The notes beneath the pieces were generated by a model, which saw nothing but the letters and a program-made list of their open reading frames with translations, had not been told where the DNA came from and did no database searches. This document shows, in pieces, positions 8,532 through 19,713 of a stretch of 64,000 nt of DNA. The DNA is taken from positions 50,163-114,162 of the forward strand of contig DASXFD010000046.1 in NCBI GenBank assembly GCA_036489755.1, given 5' to 3'. Position numbers and translations under genes: made by a program. The DNA comes from JABFXX01 sp036489755 (GTDB lineage Bacteria > Myxococcota_A > Polyangia > Haliangiales > Haliangiaceae). How positions within the stretch are numbered: position 1 is the first letter of the stretch; the number at the start of each line of letters is the position of its first letter.

Positions 8532-9392
8532 ATGTCAGACATTGCTCAGCACATCGCGGTGTCGTGTCGGGTGGACATCGAGGATCTCGACTGGGAGCTC
8601 TGCCGCAAGGTCGGCTTGACCCAGCGCGAGGTCGAAACACTGGAGTTCTTCGCCGATATCGAGAGCCAAACCGTTTACTACTTTCTCGAGGTCGCGAAGC
8701 TCCAGGTCGCGCGTGACCCGGAGCTGCTCACGTTCCTCACGATGTGGAACTACGAGGAGTACTTCCACTCGCACGCGATCACGCGCCTCATGCTGGAGTG
8801 CGGCGTCAAGGTCGGCAGCGCGACCGATCGCTCGACCGAGGTCCGCGCCGGCGCGCGGCTCAAGGCGAAGCTCGAAGACTTCGTCCAGAGCATGATGGCC
8901 AAGCTCGTCCCGCAGCGGTTCGTCGCGCTGTGGATGTTCTGGGGTGCGCTCCAGGAATGCCTCACCACGCAGGCGTACGAAGAGGTCATCCGCTCGACGC
9001 AGAACCCGGTGCTCGCCGAGATGTTCCGGCGCATCGCGAAGCAAGAGCGGCGTCACTTCGCGTACTACTTCGGCCAGGCGCGCGAGCGCCTGCTCGACAA
9101 CAAGCAGAACCAGCGGTTCTGCCGCGCGATCGTGAAGCGGTTCTACGCGCCCGTCGGCAGCGGCGTGAAGAGCGAAGCCGAGGCTGCGCGGATCGTCGCG
9201 CAGCTATTCCCCGGCGACCGGATCTTCGAGGTCATGAGCTACATCGAGCGCCGTATCGGCCAGCTTCCCGGCATGACCGGCCTCGACGCGTGCACGAAGT
9301 GGGCGGAGAAGATCCAGCCGATCCTGCCCGCGACGATGCGCTCCGAGCGCGACCTGCTCGCGGTGCCCCGCGAGCTCGAAGAAGCCGCGTAG
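8532..9392 (+). CDS. Ferritin-like diiron carboxylate protein, 286 aa
   Basis: The helices carry a complete set of candidate diiron ligands: E44 in ADIES, E76 and H79 in EEYFHSH, E142 in LQECL, and E172 with H175 in QERRH. This double ExxH pattern is that of the acyl-ACP desaturase/AurF/ribonucleotide-reductase-like ferritin superfamily. The enzyme would use O2 and two irons for hydroxylation, desaturation or a related oxidation. The substrate cannot be told, and an acyl-ACP desaturase-like role is only one option. Its own extended -10 and a GGGGA ribosome site lie upstream. It is monocistronic, with a convergent gene downstream. No signal peptide. Confidence 0.82.
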   Translation: MSDIAQHIAVSCRVDIEDLDWELCRKVGLTQREVETLEFFADIESQTVYYFLEVAKLQVARDPELLTFLTMWNYEEYFHSHAITRLMLECGVKVGSATDRSTEVRAGARLKAKLEDFVQSMMAKLVPQRFVALWMFWGALQECLTTQAYEEVIRSTQNPVLAEMFRRIAKQERRHFAYYFGQARERLLDNKQNQRFCRAIVKRFYAPVGSGVKSEAEAARIVAQLFPGDRIFEVMSYIERRIGQLPGMTGLDACTKWAEKIQPILPATMRSERDLLAVPRELEEAA

Positions 9393-9470
9393 GTCTCGAT
9401 CGAGCTCGAGCCCGAGCCGTAAGGCTGGAGCCCGAGCCGGAGCCGGAGCTTCGTCGTTCGTCGCGCCGGA

Positions 9471-9503
9471 TATGTTGTGCACGATTATATCGTACACAAC
9501 ATA
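9471..9503. repeat. AT-rich 15-bp inverted repeat between convergent genes
   Basis: The arms are TATGTTGTGCACGAT and its complement ATCGTACACAACATA, separated by TAT. There is one mismatch, which becomes a G-U pair in RNA. It is strikingly AT-rich for this genome and lies between convergent genes, 20 bases past the stop of the gene ending at 9523. It lacks a T-run on either strand, so a factor-binding dyad is as plausible as a bidirectional terminator. Confidence 0.6.
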
Positions 9504-9522
9504 AATCCCGGCTCAGGCTTGC

Positions 9523-10098
9523 CTAAAACGCGTAGCCGACGCGGAAGTAGCCGGTGGCGCCGAGCGAGTCGGCGACATCCTCGCCGTCGTTGTCGATGCG
9601 CCGCGATACGCCGATCGCGCCCGAGATGTTGAGGCCGGAGTCGACCAGGTATGTCCAGCCGACCATCATCTCGACACCCGCATCCGCGGGCCCGAAGTCC
9701 TCGTGCACGAATACGCCGGGCTCGAAGAACGGGCCGCTGAACGTGCGCTTGAAGTAAATCGGCAGCGACAGCGCTGCCTGCGTCGATGTTCCGGAGCCGC
9801 CGCCCGTGTTCGCCGCGTCGAGCTCGACCGAGATCGCGACGTTCGACGACACCGCGCGGCTCGCGGCGATCGAATAGAAGCCGAACATCACACCGACCGG
9901 GCTCACCTGGAGATTGGTCTTCTTGAGCTCGTCGACGTGCGTCGCGACCGGCGCCAGTGGCGGTGCCGGCGGCGGCGGCGGCGGCGCGATCATCACGGAG
10001 CCAGGCGGGCCCGCGATCGGCGACGCGGCGGTCACGCCATCGCCGGCGTACGCGGCGCTCGAGATGGCAAGGCAGGCGAGGACGGCGCGCTTGAACAT
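9523..10098 (-). CDS. Secreted beta-rich protein, paralogue A, 191 aa
   Basis: An N-terminal signal peptide (MFKRAVLACLAISSAAYA) is followed by a proline-rich linker of about 30 residues. Next comes a domain with alternating hydrophobic strands (SNVAISVELD, LSLPIYFKRTFSGPF, GYFRVGYAF), ending in aromatic Phe as in outer-membrane barrels. It is probably a small outer-membrane or periplasmic barrel. It is a tandem paralogue of the next upstream gene (10206-10922); the two share the KKTNLQV, YYSIAAS or FYSIAAS, IYFKR and GYFRVGYAF blocks. The start chosen is the ATG at 10098, because it gives the signal peptide and sits 13 bases from a -24/-12 promoter also found at the paralogue. Function unknown. 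Confidence 0.75.
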   Translation of the reverse strand: MFKRAVLACLAISSAAYAGDGVTAASPIAGPPGSVMIAPPPPPPAPPLAPVATHVDELKKTNLQVSPVGVMFGFYSIAASRAVSSNVAISVELDAANTGGGSGTSTQAALSLPIYFKRTFSGPFFEPGVFVHEDFGPADAGVEMMVGWTYLVDSGLNISGAIGVSRRIDNDGEDVADSLGATGYFRVGYAF

Positions 10099-10110
10099 GC
10101 GGACCGCTAC

Positions 10111-10126
10111 AGCACCGCGGGTGCCA
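10111..10126 (-). promoter_or_regulatory. -24/-12 (sigma-54 type) promoter, paralogue A
   Basis: On the minus strand the sequence is TGGCAC, five bases, then GTGCT. This has the GG and GC spaced as in the TGGCAC-N5-TTGCW consensus. The -12 GC lies 14 bases before the ATG, so transcription would start at or very near the start codon. The same element recurs before the paralogous gene. Confidence 0.55.
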
Positions 10127-10205
10127 GCCGACGGGCCGAGTCTCGTGGACTTGGCCGCCGCGCGCTCGGCGATTACACGCGAAGTCCGGACATCGGTGTC
10201 GCGGT

Positions 10206-10922
10206 CTAGAACGCGTAGCCGACGCGGAAGTAGCCGGCCGGCTCGATGTCGTCGTCGCAGCAATCGTCGTTGTTGCCGATCTGCCGTGACACGCCGATCG
10301 CGGCCGCCACGTTGAGCCCCGAGTCGAACATCCACGCCCACCCGAACATCATCTCGATCGCGGTGTACGTGCTGTTGGCACCGTCGCCGTATTCGTCATC
10401 GCCGTCGTCGCCGTCGTTGCGAACGAGCAGGCCCGGCTCGAGGAACGGGCCGCTGAACACGCGCTTGAAGTAGATCGGGACCGAGACGGCTCCCTGCGTC
10501 GACGTCGTGGAGCCGTCGGGCGGGTGCACGAGCGATAGCTCGACGGACACTGCGACGTTCGACGAGATCGCGTGGCTCGCCGCGATCGAGTAGTAGCCGA
10601 CGAGCGGGCCGAACGGGTTCACCTGGAGGTTCGTCTTCTTGTACGAGTAGAGGTAGCGGTTGCGCTCGCCGACCGGCACGGGCACGCCGTTGATGTGCGA
10701 GACGTTGCTCCACGGCTCGTTCTGCGGCGGCGGCACGGCGACGGGATCGACCTGCGGCGGTGCCAGCGGCGGCGCGACCGACAGCGGCGCGACCGACGAT
10801 GGCTCGATCAAGACCGGCGTCGAGCCGGGTGCGATGACGATCGGAGATGCAGCGGTCGCGGCGTCGTCGGCGTAAGCCGCGGTCGAGATCGCGAGGCAGG
10901 CGAAGACGGCGCTCTTGAGCAT
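10206..10922 (-). CDS. Secreted beta-rich protein, paralogue B, 238 aa
   Basis: A signal peptide (MLKSAVFACLAISTAAYA) is followed by a Pro-rich linker longer than in paralogue A (about 70 residues) and a barrel-like C-terminal domain ending GYFRVGYAF. It is a clear tandem duplicate of the gene at 9523-10098. Differences are an Asp-rich loop (NDGDDGDDEYGDG) and a CC pair in NDDCCDDD, perhaps surface-exposed or metal-binding loops. The ATG at 10922 is preferred over upstream starts because it gives the signal peptide and lies 13 bases from a -24/-12 element. Location is probably the cell envelope; function unknown. Confidence 0.75.
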   Translation of the reverse strand: MLKSAVFACLAISTAAYADDAATAASPIVIAPGSTPVLIEPSSVAPLSVAPPLAPPQVDPVAVPPPQNEPWSNVSHINGVPVPVGERNRYLYSYKKTNLQVNPFGPLVGYYSIAASHAISSNVAVSVELSLVHPPDGSTTSTQGAVSVPIYFKRVFSGPFLEPGLLVRNDGDDGDDEYGDGANSTYTAIEMMFGWAWMFDSGLNVAAAIGVSRQIGNNDDCCDDDIEPAGYFRVGYAF

Positions 10923-10934
10923 GCGGGCCGCTAC

Positions 10935-10950
10935 AGCAGGTCGAGTGCCA
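10935..10950 (-). promoter_or_regulatory. -24/-12 (sigma-54 type) promoter, paralogue B
   Basis: The minus strand reads TGGCAC, five bases, CTGCT. The spacing and distance to the ATG are identical to those of the element before paralogue A. The CTGTAGCGG bases downstream are also conserved, so the promoter was duplicated with the gene. Confidence 0.55.
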
Positions 10951-11089
10951 ACTCGCATCTCCGCGGCCAACCGCGCGCGCTCGTTGAAATTGCCAGCCTC
11001 GCGCGTGCGCAGCGGCTGTCAGACGCGGTCGCGCAGTTTGAAGATTCCGAGGAATTCCTGACAGCGCTGTCGCGATGCTCGCCACGCGG

Positions 11090-13600
11090 TCAGCGCAGCA
11101 CGGTCAACGTGCGCATCGTGCCGCGCGTCACGCCGAACTGCTCGTGCGCGGCGGCGATCGCAACCACCTCGGCCGGCGCGATCGTGCCCGCGACGAGCTG
11201 CGAGTACGCGTCGTACAGCCGCTTCGCCTCGGCGGCCGATTCGCGCACGAGCTCGACCCGGAACCGTGCGACTCCGGCGGCGCGCAGCTCCGGAACCAGC
11301 GCCGCTGCACTCTGGGCCTGCGCGTTGAACACGGTGTTGCGACAGCCGACGTCGACGCTCACCGGATGCACGAGGCCGACGCGGTCGCGCAGCGCGATCG
11401 CGTGGCGCTCGCAGGGCCGGCCGCACGTGCGGAAATCGCGGCCGCTCGACAGCAGGTGCGCGTACACGCAGTGCTCGGTGTGAAACGTCGGGATGTGATG
11501 GTGGATCGCGACGCTCACCCGGCCGCGCGGCGTCGCGGCAAGCATCGCGGCGAGCTGCACGCGATCGAGGTCGTGCGCGGCCGCGACCGTGACGAGCCCT
11601 TTGCCGAGCACCCAGCGCGCGGTCGTCGAGTTCGCAACGTTGAGCGAGAAGTCGCCGTGCAGCGGGATCGCGTGCTGTCGCAGATATGCGAGCGAGCCCC
11701 AGCTCCGCACGAGGATGCCGTCGGGCTCGAGGCGCGCGAGGTGCGCGTCGATGCGCTCTTCATTCGGCTTTTGCACGCGCACCGTCGCGACGATCACGCG
11801 GGCGCCGCGGGCCTTCGCGCGCTCGACGGCGCGGCCGAGGCCGACGAGCTCCATCCAGTCGAGCTCGACCTCGCGGGCGCCGGCGTCGAGCACGGCGTCG
11901 AGCTGATCGTCGTTGCGGCACAGCGGCACGACGATCGGCGCATCGAGCAGCGGCGCGATCTCGGGCAGCTCGCGCGGCGCACCAGCCACGATCGCGCGCG
12001 GCCGATCGAAGTGCGCGTCGAGCTCGGCGACGAGCGCGCGCCGCAGCTCCTTGAGCTCCGATACCGGCACGTGCAGCCCGGGCGCGAGCGCGAGCGTGAG
12101 CTCGCCGAGATGAAACGGCGTGCCGCCGAGCGAGCCGAGCTTGTCGGCGAGCAGCTCGCGCGTGATGCCCGCGCCGCGTGCCGGTGCCAGCGGCGAGCTC
12201 GTGCGCGCGGTCGCGACGTGGCCGGCCGCACGCGCGGTCGCGACCAGCGGCTCGCCGTCGCCGCCCGAAACTTCGAGCGCGAGCGCGATCCGGCCGAGCG
12301 CGCTGCGGCCGAGCTGCGCGGCGCGCGCACCGGCGGCCGTGACGCGCGGGTCCGAGTTGATCCACACGCGATCGCCGGCGTGCACGCGCGACAGATCCGG
12401 GCCTGGATCGCCGAACCGCAGGCGATGGCCCGTCGGCGTGCGCGCCGCCGTCCGCGGCGAGCGACCCGCCGCGGTCGACTGTGACCGCGTAGCGAGCGGC
12501 GAAACCGAAAAGATCGGGCCGCCTTGCTCGGGCGCTTCGGGCGTGCCCGCATCGAACACGACGCCCATCCCGGCGACCGGCTCGGTGCGCGTCGCCGCGT
12601 GCCGATACGCCGGATCGAGCTCGACGTCGAGCTCGTCGCCTTCGACGCGCACCACGCGGCCGAGGAGCAGGCCGCGATGCCGCGGAAACCGGCCTTCGAC
12701 GAGCGTCTGGTGATCGGTGCCGCCGAGGAAGCCTTGCGAGGCGCCGCGGCTGTACGCGACCTCGAGCGCCGCCCGATCGAGCGGCATCGTCGTCTCGAAC
12801 GCCGGATCGACCGCCTTGCGATACTGCGCGGTCGCCGTCGCGACGTACGCGGGGCCTTTCAAGCGGCCTTCGATCTTGAGGCTCGTCACGCCGGCGTCGG
12901 CGAGCTCGCTCACGCGATCGAGCCCGACGAGATCGTGCGGCGACAGCAAGTACGCGACGTCGCCGAGGTCGCGCGGTTGACCGTCGACGATCAGCTCGTA
13001 GGGCAGGCGGCACGCTTGCGCGCACTGGCCGCGGTTCGCCGAGCGGCCGCCCCACGCCTCGCTCGACAGACACTGGCCGCTCCACGCGACGCACAGCGCG
13101 CCGTGCACGAAGACCTCGAGCTCGACATCGGTGCCGGCTTTGTACGCGCGGATCTCGTCGACCGACAGCTCGCGCGGCACGACGACGCGCGCGATGCCGA
13201 GCTCCTTGAGCAGCTCGATCGCGAGCGGGCTCGACGCGGTCATCTGCGTGGACGCGTGCACCTCGAGCCCCGCGGCGCGCGCGAGCATCACGACCGCCGG
13301 GTCTTGCACGATCACCGCATCGGCACCCGCCGCCGCGACGCGCGCGATCAGCTCGCCGACGATAGGCAGCTCGGGCTCGAACACGAGCGTGTTGATCGCG
13401 ACGTAGAGCTTCGCGCCGGCGCGGTGCACCCACGCGGCGATCTCTGCGAGCCGGTCCGACGGAAAGTTCGCCGCGCGCGCACGCGCGTTGAAGCCGTCGT
13501 CGAGCCCGAGGTAGACGGCGTCGGCACCGGCCGCCAGCGCCGCGGCCAGCGCGTCGTGGTCGCCGGCGGGCGCGAGGATCTCGGGGCGGTTCTTCGGCAC
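11090..13600 (-). CDS. Peptidase U32 family protein, RlhA-like 23S rRNA hydroxylase type, 836 aa
   Basis: The N-terminus PEILAPAGD and the Cys-rich core (LCVAWSGQC followed by GGRSANRGQCAQACR) define the U32 family. E. coli RlhA, the member with a similar long C-terminal extension, hydroxylates C2501 of 23S rRNA. The conserved Cys residues probably bind an iron-sulfur cluster. Length is longer than RlhA (about 650 aa) because of extra C-terminal domains, including a second TIM-barrel-like block near residues 560-760. The GTG at 13600 is chosen: AGAGG lies five bases upstream and the protein then begins directly at the family start. The frame extends to 13675 but without a ribosome site. Divergent from the pyrophosphatase gene. 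Confidence 0.85.
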   Translation of the reverse strand: MPKNRPEILAPAGDHDALAAALAAGADAVYLGLDDGFNARARAANFPSDRLAEIAAWVHRAGAKLYVAINTLVFEPELPIVGELIARVAAAGADAVIVQDPAVVMLARAAGLEVHASTQMTASSPLAIELLKELGIARVVVPRELSVDEIRAYKAGTDVELEVFVHGALCVAWSGQCLSSEAWGGRSANRGQCAQACRLPYELIVDGQPRDLGDVAYLLSPHDLVGLDRVSELADAGVTSLKIEGRLKGPAYVATATAQYRKAVDPAFETTMPLDRAALEVAYSRGASQGFLGGTDHQTLVEGRFPRHRGLLLGRVVRVEGDELDVELDPAYRHAATRTEPVAGMGVVFDAGTPEAPEQGGPIFSVSPLATRSQSTAAGRSPRTAARTPTGHRLRFGDPGPDLSRVHAGDRVWINSDPRVTAAGARAAQLGRSALGRIALALEVSGGDGEPLVATARAAGHVATARTSSPLAPARGAGITRELLADKLGSLGGTPFHLGELTLALAPGLHVPVSELKELRRALVAELDAHFDRPRAIVAGAPRELPEIAPLLDAPIVVPLCRNDDQLDAVLDAGAREVELDWMELVGLGRAVERAKARGARVIVATVRVQKPNEERIDAHLARLEPDGILVRSWGSLAYLRQHAIPLHGDFSLNVANSTTARWVLGKGLVTVAAAHDLDRVQLAAMLAATPRGRVSVAIHHHIPTFHTEHCVYAHLLSSGRDFRTCGRPCERHAIALRDRVGLVHPVSVDVGCRNTVFNAQAQSAAALVPELRAAGVARFRVELVRESAAEAKRLYDAYSQLVAGTIAPAEVVAIAAAHEQFGVTRGTMRTLTVLR

Positions 13601-13680
13601 GAGAACCTCTGCGGCAGCGTTCCATACCACGAAGTCGCCTGGAAGCACCAACGAAACCAGCACTTGGACCGCCAACCGCC

Positions 13681-13709
13681 TTGCACTCCGGGGGCGTCCT
13701 CCATATAAC
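13681..13709 (+). promoter_or_regulatory. Sigma-70 type promoter for the pyrophosphatase gene
   Basis: TTGCAC (13681-13686), a 17-base spacer and TATAAC (13704-13709) form a near-consensus housekeeping promoter. Transcription would start near 13716. This excludes upstream start codons for the pump and leaves GGAGG at 13722-13726 in the leader. Confidence 0.75.
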
Positions 13710-13731
13710 GCCCGCTCTTACGGAGGCACTG

Positions 13732-16388
<2,657 letters not shown>

Positions 16389-16392
<4 letters not shown>

Positions 16393-16484
16393 GCTGTAGC
16401 CGCCGACCGCGCGAGTCGCGCCGCATACGCGATCAGCAGCGCCAGCCACAGCGCCATTAGCGCGAGCGACCCGGCCGGGCTCAT
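16389..16484 (-). CDS. Small single-span membrane protein, 31 aa
   Basis: The 31-residue product is a single hydrophobic helix (LALMALWLALLIAYAARL) with a short basic tail. Its ATG overlaps the stop of the upstream 72-residue gene as ATGA, and a GGTGGG lies six bases before it. Both features argue that it is translated. Its stop overlaps that of the convergent pyrophosphatase gene. Such tiny coupled membrane peptides often stabilise a partner subunit. The likely partner here is the upstream His-rich protein, but that is inference. Confidence 0.5.
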
Positions 16485-16699
16485 CGCACGCCCACCGACG
16501 GTGAGAAGCAGCTTGCTGCGAACCGGTGGTGGACGTGGTGATGGCTCGCGTAGCGCACGTGATGCGCGGAGTGCGCGTGCGACATCAGCCGCGGCCCGAC
16601 GACGAGCCCACCGGCGAGAGCCACGGTGAGCGATACCGCCGTGGCGATCAGGACCGGGTGAAACCGGAGGCGCTGAGAAATGGCTTGGCGCAACAACAT
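16481..16699 (-). CDS. His-rich single-span membrane protein, 72 aa
   Basis: One transmembrane helix (about residues 16-37, PVLIATAVSLTVALAGGLVV) is followed by a tail with 10 His in about 20 residues (HAHSAHHVRY, HHHVHHRF) and one Cys. The tail would lie on one membrane face and could bind a transition metal. This resembles small metal-transport accessory proteins in general form, but no family is recognised. The start at 16699 is chosen because the frame beyond it is Arg-rich and not membrane-like, and a TAGAGC lies seven bases upstream. It is followed by the ATGA-coupled 31-residue gene and is divergent from hutU. Confidence 0.55.
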   Translation of the reverse strand: MLLRQAISQRLRFHPVLIATAVSLTVALAGGLVVGPRLMSHAHSAHHVRYASHHHVHHRFAASCFSPSVGVR

Positions 16700-16824
16700 G
16701 AGGTCAGCTCTAGCAACGGCCGCGCCGCGAGCTAACTGCGCGACGAGCGGTCGCCGCATGGCACCCTGCACGACAAAACGGCAGCGCATTCGATCATCTC
16801 GCGACTTTGCGGTACGACGAGCCC

Positions 16825-18486
16825 ATGGCCGAGATGATCCGGGCGCCGCGCGGAACGCAGCTGTCGTGCAAGGGCTGGCCGCAAGAAGCCGCGCTGCGCA
16901 TGCTGATGAACAACCTCGATCCGGACGTCGCGGAACGGCCAGAAGATCTCGTCGTCTACGGCGGCACCGGCAAAGCGGCGCGCAGCTGGGACGACTATCA
17001 CGCGATCGTGAAAGAGCTGCGCCGCCTCGAGCACGATCAGACGTTGCTCGTGCAATCGGGCCGGCCGGTCGGCGTGTTTCGCACGCACGACGAAGCGCCC
17101 CGCGTGCTGATCGCGAACTCGAACCTCGTCGGCAAGTGGGCGACGTGGGAGCATTTTCGCGAGCTCGAGCAGCGCGGGCTCATGATGTACGGCCAGATGA
17201 CGGCGGGCTCGTGGATCTACATCGGCTCGCAGGGCATCGTGCAGGGCACGTTCGAGACGTTCGCGGCAGCCGGCAAAGCGCACTTCGGCGGCGACTTGCA
17301 CGGCCGCTTCGTGTTGTCGGGCGGCCTCGGCGGCATGGGCGGCGCGCAGCCACTCGCCGCGACCATGGCCGGCGGCGTGTTCCTCGGCGTCGAGATCGAT
17401 CCCGCGCGCGTGCAGCGCCGGCTCGAGACGCGTTACCTCGACGAGCTCGCGCCCGATCTCGATTCGGCGTTGCGCCGTGTCGACGAATGCTGCAAGGCGA
17501 AGCAGCCGCGATCGATCGCGATCGTCGGCAACGCGGCCGATATCTACGCCGAGCTCGTGAAGCGTGGCGTGACGCCTGATCTCGTCACCGATCAGACGAG
17601 CGCGCACGATCCGCTCGTCGGCTACATCCCGCAGGGCCTGACGCTCGCGGCCGCCGCCGAGCTGCGCAAGCGCGATCCCGAGACGTACGTGAAGCGCGCG
17701 CGCAAGTCGATGGCCGTGCAGGTCACCGCGATGGTCGCGATGCAAAAAGCCGGCGCGCACGTGTTCGACTACGGCAACAACCTGCGCGCGCAGGCCGAGC
17801 TCGGCGGTTGCCCGCACGACGTCGCGTACTCGTTTCAAGGCTTCGTGCCGGCGTACATCCGGCCGCTGTTCTGCGAAGGCAAAGGGCCGTTTCGATGGGC
17901 GGCGTTGTCGGGCGATCCGGACGACATCCGCGTCACCGACGAAGCCGTGCTCGACGAGATCAAAGACGACCCGATGCTGCATCGCTGGATGAAGCTCGCG
18001 CGCGAGCGGATCGCGTTTCAGGGTTTGCCCGCGCGCATCTGCTGGCTCGGCTACGGCCAGCGCCAGCGCGTCGGGCTGCGCTTCAACGAGCTCGTGCGCA
18101 CCGGCAAGGTCAAGGCGCCGATCGTGATCGGCCGCGATCACCTCGATTGCGGCTCGGTCGCATCGCCGTATCGCGAGACCGAAGGCATGAAAGACGGCAC
18201 GGATGCGGTCGCCGACTGGGCGATCTTGAACGCGCTCGTCAACACCGCGGCCGGCGCGACGTGGGTGTCGTTCCATCACGGCGGCGGCGTCGGCATCGGC
18301 TACTCGCTGCACGCCGGCATGGTCGTGGTCGCCGACGGCACGCCGCGCGCCGCGAAGTGTCTCGAGCGCGTGCTCACGACGGATCCCGGCATGGGCATCA
18401 TCCGCCACGCCGACGCCGGCTACGACGAAGCGATCCGAGCCGCCGACGAGCGCGGCGTGGTCATCCCGCGACGGCGGCGCGACTGA
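16825..18486 (+). CDS. hutU: Urocanate hydratase
   Basis: Second step of histidine degradation: urocanate plus water to imidazolonepropionate, using tightly bound NAD+ as electrophile. The product (553 aa from the ATG at 16825) is of normal length and has the NAD-binding stretch GGLGGMGGAQP. It also has the conserved PAYIRPLFCEG region and TDQTSAHDP. A TTG at 16807 would add six residues, but ATG 16825 is preferred because TACGAC, a -10-like box, ends six bases before it. Three bases separate it from hutI, so they form one transcription unit. Confidence 0.97.
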   Translation: MAEMIRAPRGTQLSCKGWPQEAALRMLMNNLDPDVAERPEDLVVYGGTGKAARSWDDYHAIVKELRRLEHDQTLLVQSGRPVGVFRTHDEAPRVLIANSNLVGKWATWEHFRELEQRGLMMYGQMTAGSWIYIGSQGIVQGTFETFAAAGKAHFGGDLHGRFVLSGGLGGMGGAQPLAATMAGGVFLGVEIDPARVQRRLETRYLDELAPDLDSALRRVDECCKAKQPRSIAIVGNAADIYAELVKRGVTPDLVTDQTSAHDPLVGYIPQGLTLAAAAELRKRDPETYVKRARKSMAVQVTAMVAMQKAGAHVFDYGNNLRAQAELGGCPHDVAYSFQGFVPAYIRPLFCEGKGPFRWAALSGDPDDIRVTDEAVLDEIKDDPMLHRWMKLARERIAFQGLPARICWLGYGQRQRVGLRFNELVRTGKVKAPIVIGRDHLDCGSVASPYRETEGMKDGTDAVADWAILNALVNTAAGATWVSFHHGGGVGIGYSLHAGMVVVADGTPRAAKCLERVLTTDPGMGIIRHADAGYDEAIRAADERGVVIPRRRRD

Positions 18487-18489
18487 CCC

Positions 18490-19713
18490 ATGGAGCTCGA
18501 CGACTCGTACGTCGTTCGCAACGCGCGCGTGATGACGTGCGATCCGGCGCGGCCCGGGCTCGGCATCATCGAGCGCGGCGCGGTCGCCGTCGCCGAGGTC
18601 AACGCGGGCTGGGGCACGAAGCTCGTCATCGACTGGGTCGGCGCCGACGACGATCGGCCGCGCGATCGGCACGAGATCGATGCCGGCGGTGCGCTCGTCA
18701 CGCCGGGCCTCGTCGACTGCCACACGCACGCGATCTTTGCCGGCGATCGCGCGCACGAGTTCGCGCTGCGCGCCGCCGGCACGTCGTACGTCGAGATCCA
18801 AAAAGCGGGCGGCGGCATCATGGCGTCGCTCGGGCCGACGCGCGCCGCGACGAACGACGAGCTGCGCGAGTTGCTCGACGCGCGACTGGCGAGCGCGCTG
18901 GCGAGCGGCACGACGACAATCGAGGTCAAGTCCGGTTACGATCTGACGGCCGATGGCGAGGTTCGTCTGCTACGCCTCATCGGTGGCCGCGAGGGACTCG
19001 GCCGGCCGCGCGTCGTGTCGACGCTGCTCGCGCACCTGATCCCGCCGGATCGTGCGGGCGACCGCGACGCGTTCGTGCGCGAGATCTGCGAGCAATGGAT
19101 CGCACGCGCGGTGCGCGATCACGTCCCGCCGACGTCGGTCGACGTGTGGTGCGAGCACAACGCGTTCACGCTTGCCGAGGCGCGGCAGATCTTCGAGGCC
19201 GCGAAGCGTCACGGGCTCGCGGTGCGCGGTCACATCGGCCAGCTCTCCGATCTCGGTGGCGCCGAGCTGCTCGCCGAATTCGGTGCGTGGTCGGCCGATC
19301 ACGTCGAGTACATCGCCGATGCCGGCATCGCCGCGCTCGCCCGCGCCGGCACGGTTGCCGTGATGCTGCCGGGCGCGTGCGTGCAGCTGCGATTGCCGCC
19401 GCCGCCCGTCGCCAAGCTGCGCGCGGCCGGCGTGGCGATGGCCGTCGCGACCGATCTCAACCCGGGCAGCTCGTACTGCGAGTCGCTGCCGATCCAGATG
19501 TGGCTCGCGACGACGCACTTTCAGATGACGATCGAAGAAGCCTGGCTCGGTGTCACGCGCGTCGCGGCGCGCGCGCTCGGTCTCGGGGCAGCCAAGGTCG
19601 GCATGCTGGTGCCCGGCGCTCCCGCGGAGCTGGTGATGTGGCGGACCGACGACCCAGTCGACGTCGCGTATCACTACGGAACGTCGTTGGTCGACCGGGT
19701 CTTGACATCATAG
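18490..19713 (+). CDS. hutI: Imidazolonepropionase
   Basis: Third step of histidine degradation: hydrolysis of 4-imidazolone-5-propionate to N-formiminoglutamate. An amidohydrolase of 407 residues. The metal-binding DCHTHAIFAGDR (near residue 77), the later HLIPP, EHNAFTL and RGHIGQL His motifs, and the terminal ATDLNPGSS are all present. It follows hutU after three bases. The last codons contain a TTGACA used by the next gene's promoter. The enzyme for formiminoglutamate removal (HutF/HutG) is not in this window. Confidence 0.96.
   Translation: MELDDSYVVRNARVMTCDPARPGLGIIERGAVAVAEVNAGWGTKLVIDWVGADDDRPRDRHEIDAGGALVTPGLVDCHTHAIFAGDRAHEFALRAAGTSYVEIQKAGGGIMASLGPTRAATNDELRELLDARLASALASGTTTIEVKSGYDLTADGEVRLLRLIGGREGLGRPRVVSTLLAHLIPPDRAGDRDAFVREICEQWIARAVRDHVPPTSVDVWCEHNAFTLAEARQIFEAAKRHGLAVRGHIGQLSDLGGAELLAEFGAWSADHVEYIADAGIAALARAGTVAVMLPGACVQLRLPPPPVAKLRAAGVAMAVATDLNPGSSYCESLPIQMWLATTHFQMTIEEAWLGVTRVAARALGLGAAKVGMLVPGAPAELVMWRTDDPVDVAYHYGTSLVDRVLTS

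Noticed and set aside
9393..9460. GAGCCCGAGCC-type repeats after the ferritin-like gene as a terminator
   Set aside because: They are direct rather than inverted repeats and no T-tract follows.
11075..12484. Plus-strand frame of 469 codons opposite the U32 gene
   Set aside because: The U32 protein on the other strand has the complete family signature; the plus-strand frame is Arg/Glu/Ala-rich noise.
13681..13731. N-terminal extension of the pyrophosphatase from a TTG at 13681
   Set aside because: These bases are the -35 and -10 of the promoter, and a strong GGAGG precedes the ATG at 13732.
16759..16774. TGGCAC upstream of hutU as a sigma-54 promoter
   Set aside because: The -12 GC is not at the required spacing.
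16700..16789. N-terminal extension of the His-rich small membrane protein to 16789
   Set aside because: The added 30 residues are Arg-rich, unlike the rest, and would run to within 36 bases of hutU.
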